Source of the DNA: Aphis gossypii
Lineage: Eukaryota > Arthropoda > Insecta > Hemiptera > Aphididae
DNA length: 64,000 bases
Assembly: GCF_020184175.1 (NCBI RefSeq)
Contig: NC_065533.1
Location: 11,988,695 to 12,052,694 of the forward strand
Reading direction: 5' to 3'
In this document: piece by piece, positions 59,085 through 64,000 of the stretch
Position numbering within the stretch: position 1 is the stretch's first letter
Layout: the number at the start of each line of letters is the position of its first letter
The notes under the pieces: model-generated
Databases searched by the model: none
What the model was told of the DNA's origin: nothing
The model's input: the letters and a program-made list of their open reading frames with translations, nothing else
Made by a program: the position numbers and the translations under genes

Positions 59085-60575
59085 AGCGGGTAAGTGGGTA
59101 CCGTTCTGCTGTAGGTACATTAGGTGCCGTGTGGATCACTATTATATACTATAGGAGTGTTAAATTTGAATCCAATGATATGAATCATTGTATACGAAAA
59201 ACGATTCTGAACGAAGATGATTTGTCAGCCAAGTATATAATTTCCAGTGGTTGATGAAAAAGGAGGTTTATGTTCTAATGGCCTGAATACACCAAAATTT
59301 AAGTTCCTTTATAATTATTGTAAGCTAAACTTATGAAAAATCATGTATTACATTTTCAACTCTTAGCTACTTATGCAAAATGTTTTATGAATTATACCTA
59401 TAAAATAATTAGTAAAAATATTCATGATTTTGACGAATTTTTGTTAATATTTGAACTTGTGCCTATGTATTCTTATAATTTTTTTATCACTATAAGAATA
59501 ACTTATGAGGAATTTTGTATTAAATTTTCAAGTATTTTGACTGGGCCAAAAATATTTAATTGACACTTAAAAAAAAATTCTCAGAAAAATCGAAAATTTA
59601 AGTTGTCTATAAATAGCTCAAAAAGAGTCGAAATATTTTGAAAATTAAATCATGTAAAGAAAATTCCAATCTAAATAACTGGCGCAAATTTTCAAGTATT
59701 TACGACTTATACTTTTTGAATAATAACAAATATTTAAAATCATTTGAGGATAAATCGTTATCTTTACGCTTCATCGTAAAAATTTAAAATTTAAATTTTT
59801 CCTTTAATGATGCTTCTAGTTTTCTCTATAGCTACTTGAAGAAAAACTAATGGAAACTTAGTGTTGTATTTTTAATCTTAAGTTATAAACACAAAAATTT
59901 TTATGATTTTTCAACTTCAAAATTACTTTCAAATTTTTGCGATTTCAACAGATTTCGTAAAAATTTGAACTATAAACGCTTATAAAAAAAAATTGTGACT
60001 TACGATTTTAAATTTTTTTTTAGCTACAATAAAAACAACTCATAAGGAACCTTGTATTACCTAATTTTCAAATTTGTTTGTCATCCAAAATTTTTTTATC
60101 GACACTTCAAAAAAAAATCCTCATAAAAATCGAAAATTTTGTGGCTTATAAATAACTCGAAAAAAGTCAACATATTTTGAAAATTTAACTGTATATAGAA
60201 AATTTCAAGTATTTACAGTGATTAGTTTTTAGTAACAACTATATAAAAAAATCGATTTTTTCGAAAACCGGTTTTGCGTAAAAATTCCCGTTTTTCGGTC
60301 ATTTTTTTTTTGTTTTTCTTCTTTTTTTTTTGATAACTGTTGGAAAATGTTTACTTTTAACCTGTATAATGCACCAAGGATATTCATTTTTCCATCGGAA
60401 ACCACTCTTGAAGTTTGAAATTAAAGCATTATTTCGACTACAAATATTATTATTTAAAAAAAAATAATTATTATTATTATTTATTTTTTATAGTTATGCT
60501 GTACACAGACACAAAATAAACAAACATCATTGTAAAATCAATACATTCATCACTCCGTTCAGAATCTAAAACTTA
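59085..60575 (+). repeat. 1.4-kb dispersed repeat, best copy
   Basis: Outer flank GTAAGTGGGTACCGTTCTGC (~59090), inner boundary GATTCTGAACGAAGATGATT (~59203) and inverted CACTCCGTTCAGAATC at ~60551-60566. The interior carries several diverged copies of blocks such as CGAAAATTTAAGTTGTCTAT and AAATTTTTAT(C/G)GACACTT. The same repeat lies inverted at 17860-19215, and partial copies occur at 21.5 kb, 56.8 kb and 58.6 kb. No transposase. Confidence 0.7.
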
Positions 60576-60676
60576 AAAAAAAAAATCAAAATTCAATATT
60601 AAAATAATATAGCATATTATAATATTTAATATTTTAATCTTGTGTGTGTAAATAAAATAATTGTTTTCATATGCAT

Positions 60677-60837
60677 TTATTTTAAATTCTGTTTAAGTCT
60701 TTTTGCCATTTTCTTTACTTTTCTCTTATTAACCGATTGTATAATCGATCTGGTTTGAATTTGAGTTTCTTTCAATATTTGAATAACAATATGTGTTGGA
60801 GGATAAGTAGGTACTATGAAATTGTCCATTATAAGTC
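60677..60837 (-). CDS. Possible terminal exon (minus strand)
   Basis: After an acceptor-like CTTTCATAG (ending 60838) the frame runs through an ATG at 60829 (MDNFIVPTYPPTHIVIQILK) to a TAA, immediately followed by AATAAATG. The peptide ends in a very basic helix (NKRKVKKMAKRLKQNLK). It loosely recalls the tail of the eight-exon gene's last exon. No upstream exon was found in the window, so this may be a relic. Confidence 0.25.
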
Positions 60838-61161
60838 CTATGAAAGCTTTTTTTTTAAAAGTCTCAACATTTTAAAAAAAAACACTAAAAATTAAAAAAA
60901 ATACAAAATATGCAAAAGTTAGGTTAGGGAAGCAAAATGCAAAATAAAATTTATAATTTTAATTTTCTCTGTATCATGAAACACATTTTTAGTTTACTTT
61001 GCTATTTTTTAAGCATCTCATAAGAAATATGAAAATACTATAAAATCCCAACCCTGGTCATATGTGGTATATGATCGGTATGAAAATGGCAACAACACTT
61101 AAAACTTCGTACGCAATCGTGTAGTTAAAGATCAGGTAAAATCCTACGGAATCGTGTGTAG

Positions 61162-61326
61162 CTTAAAAAGGTAGCGCTGATAACGAACATATTATGCAAT
61201 CGTATTATATCCATTAAATACTTCTACTCAAATATAAACAGAAAACGGGGTAAAACACGATTGCGTATGTTTGTTATTGGCGCTACCTTTTTAAGTTTTC
61301 TGTTTATATTTGAATAGAAGTATTTA
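61162..61326. repeat. Interleaved inverted repeats (A-B-A'-B')
   Basis: A (61162-61203, CTTAAAAAGGTAGCGCTGAT...GCAATCG) is inverted at 61258-61294. B (61216-61246, TAAATACTTCTACTCAAATA...) is inverted at 61295-61326. The order is A, B, A', B' rather than the A, B, B', A' of a simple inverted duplication. Non-coding. Confidence 0.7.
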
Positions 61327-61339
61327 GTATAAATAATCC

Positions 61340-64000
61340 TGTATATACTCAGGATCGAGGTGGCGAAGGTCACTCATCAAAATAATTTTCACTGTCTAAC
61401 GATTGACAGTAAATAATTTTCTTACTTTCTAAGAGTCTAGCAAATAACAGGTACTTAATTTATTTATAATTTTAAACTTTTTAAAAAAAAAAATAAAAAT
61501 TCTAGCTGGTGAGTTAGAGAATAACCTCTGTCTGTGGGCTGTGAACAATGTCAATTGATAAATTAATTCATATCGATAAATGCAAAACGATTTGTTATTA
61601 CTTATTATCGACCAACGTGAAAAACAAAATAAGTCTTAATTCGTCAAAATTATGAAAGTTGCAAATAATTTTGCAATTTAAAATTTATAAAATGTTTGTA
61701 GTTAAGCATTCAAAATGTAATACACGTTTTTTATAAGTAGTTAATATTATATATAAAAAATTTAAAACATTTTTAATTCAATTTTGGACGATATTAGATA
61801 TTAAACAAAAATAACGACTTTATTTATTTTTATATTGATGATAAATAATATGTATCATTAAATATACTTATAGTAGTATAAGATATCAGATGATCATCAC
61901 CAATATAAGAATCTTCTTTTGTATACAATGATTTATCATGAAATTTAGATTTAACAACGTATAAATGATTTTATACAGGTAGTGTAGTGTAACACTATAA
62001 CGGTCTAACAATGTATATTACTAAGTAGGTATATTTAAATTTTCTTATAATAATAATCCAACCATTCAAAATTAACATACCTTACATTTTACAAACAATC
62101 ACGTTCTTTGATGATGAAACTTTTTTTATGTATATCATTATCTCGCGTTGTACATGTTGTATAATAAAATTCCTTTGAAACCAGTTACAACTTACAGTAG
62201 TCGTGGTCTATAGAAAATAAAGTTTTATGTCCAATAAAAATAAATTTAATCTTTTTTTTGAACTGAAATTATAATTATAATTGTATTATTAAATTAAGTA
62301 TAATAATATGCAATAAAATCCAAAGATAAAACGTTATACAATAATAATAATACAATATGATATAATAATTAACTATACTCGTAATGTGTTTATAACAATG
62401 ATACACGGAAGTTAATGTTAATTATTATATTTTATTTTATAGTTTTATACACACTATAATGAAATTTTCAAATGAAATGTTTTCTGCTAAAAATAATTCA
62501 AATTACCTTATAACCAATTTTTATGGTGAAATAAATTACTTTAATGGCAGTATAATTATATGAAATAAAGTAAGTAATACATAATATCATATCATAATAT
62601 TAATAGTTTGATTAGACTGTCTTCACTAAATTTTTTTTACCATAGATACATTAGTATACATTACAATGATGAATGATTTATCATTGAATTCAAATGAATT
62701 TATATTTATTATAATATTATATAAGTTTATAATGCTATTTTGCAATTATATTGGTAGGTATGATTTTTGCCTATTATTTTTTACTGCATAGGCACATGTA
62801 TATTATCATATGAAATTTAATGAATTTCGTATATACATATTATGTGTTTCCTCAATAATTTTTAAAAACATTATACAACCAACACATTTTAGTTTAGGAT
62901 CCACTTTGTTAGTAAGTCTTAATAAAATATAATATAATATTTTGATGTTTTGTAAGGCCGTACAGCCAACATCGGTTTTGCGTTCATTTTTTGCTTTTCG
63001 TGGTGATGAGTATCTTGTATTGTATACTCGTATATCCAAATAGACCTTACATTTAGAGTATAAAGTCTTTATACAATCGATCAAGAAACGACAGGAAACT
63101 TTTTAAAGATTTCCTTTCACCTGAAAGTATTAAAACACCACAAATAACTTAATGAATACTGAATAGAAAACACAAAATGATGTAAGTTATTCGATCTCGT
63201 TTTAAACTTAAAATAAATTATATTCATATTAATATATGAAAACTTATCGTTTCATATAAGGTCAATATTAATTTATAAATGTACTTTCATATTTTAAAAT
63301 AAACTAAGAAAAAATTATGATTTATTTTTATGTTTATTAAATCTTGAATATATTTTTTTACATAAGACATAATTTATATTAAAGTACTAAAAACGATGTT
63401 ACACAGGCGGTTGTCCTCTTTTTAGGCGATTGGTGAAAATTTTATACTAAACCATTCAAACCTTTGCTCTATAACTTTCTCTTCTTATTGAAACTGTTTT
63501 GTCTTGTTAATTTCATAGTTTTGTAGTATAACAAATTATGCTCTCCCAATTGAAGTAAGGAACTTTGACAATTCTATACATAGAAATCGTCTATATAAAT
63601 CCCTCAATTAGTTGTAAAGCATCCTTATAATCGGCTGAAGCAACATATATTTATTTCATGATTTACAAGTAAACCTAAGAGCATGAAAAAAATACACCTA
63701 ATAGGATTAATCACATTTTGATTCTGAACACATATTTAAGATAATCAGACTTTTTTGATATTATAATTAATATTCTTTTTGAATCCTTATTTCATTAAAA
63801 GTTTAGACTTTTGAATATTAACTATACAACTTTTATATAAAAAAAAAATGATAAAACATTTGTTAAACTTTGATTTATATAATACTTAACCACCTAGAAA
63901 TAATCTAAACAATTTAATAATCACACAGAATTAAAATATGACAACATGGTTTTGTCAGTTTTTTTGGACTAAATTTGTATTAAATACATTTAACAATTAA
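61340..64000. other. AT-rich end of window, no gene identified
   Basis: No coding region or element is supported. The longest minus-strand frame (62806-63084, 92 codons) shows no motif. Weak similarity to the internal part of the dispersed repeat occurs at ~61630-61700. Confidence 0.4.

Noticed and set aside
62806..63084. 92-codon minus-strand ORF
   Set aside because: No motif, no splice or promoter context, AT-rich composition; chance is likely.

Overview
The window is AT-rich insect DNA dominated by transposons and is most probably from an aphid. That is inferred from four things: a Polinton/Maverick with a DUF8207-type gene next to its integrase, several MULE and THAP/P-element families, many short hAT-type elements, and short TTAGG-like motifs. 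No species can be fixed from the sequence. The clearest ordinary host gene is a three-exon Mpv17/PMP22-family gene at 44927-45624. A six-exon Myb/SANT-like gene (1962-4532) and an eight-exon gene I do not recognise (16075-20080) keep frame across all their GT/GC-AG junctions and may also be live.

Layout. 1-1.5 kb: a P-element/THAP9-type transposase exon. 2.0-4.5 kb: the Myb/SANT-like gene. 4.8-15.5 kb: a damaged Polinton carrying adenain-like protease, a spliced PLA2-domain virion-type protein, packaging ATPase, a DUF8207-like protein, chromodomain integrase, a conserved unknown and protein-primed DNA polymerase B. The polymerase gene is frameshifted and split by a mag-like Ty3/gypsy retrotransposon at 12.38-15.33 kb. 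No major capsid gene and no terminal inverted repeats were found. 16.1-20.1 kb: the unrecognised eight-exon gene. 21.0-21.5 kb: a THAP-domain gene fragment. After a 100-N assembly gap, 23.0-31.5 kb is a tandem array of about ten and a third copies of an ~817-bp unit.

32.3-34.8 kb holds a CpG-rich block, another P-element-type exon and a small acidic ORF. 40.3-44.5 kb is a MULE transposon with ~400-bp inverted repeats and a decayed spliced transposase, with a hAT-type MITE inside it. The Mpv17-like gene follows at once. 46.4-51.6 kb is a nest of short elements, some with perfect 8- or 10-bp target duplications, and a decayed FLYWCH-MULE transposase. 52.1-53.9 kb is the 5' part of a second LTR retrotransposon with a SAP-domain Gag. 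The rest, to 64 kb, is AT-rich with one more MITE, a 1.4-kb dispersed repeat whose partner lies inverted at 17.9-19.2 kb, and an unusual interleaved inverted-repeat cluster.

Within the Polinton, the integrase would insert the element, PolB would copy it, and the ATPase, protease and PLA2-type protein are virion-morphogenesis functions. The missing capsid gene, split polymerase and frame breaks make this copy non-autonomous as read. Splice sites were assigned by eye, and no database search was possible.
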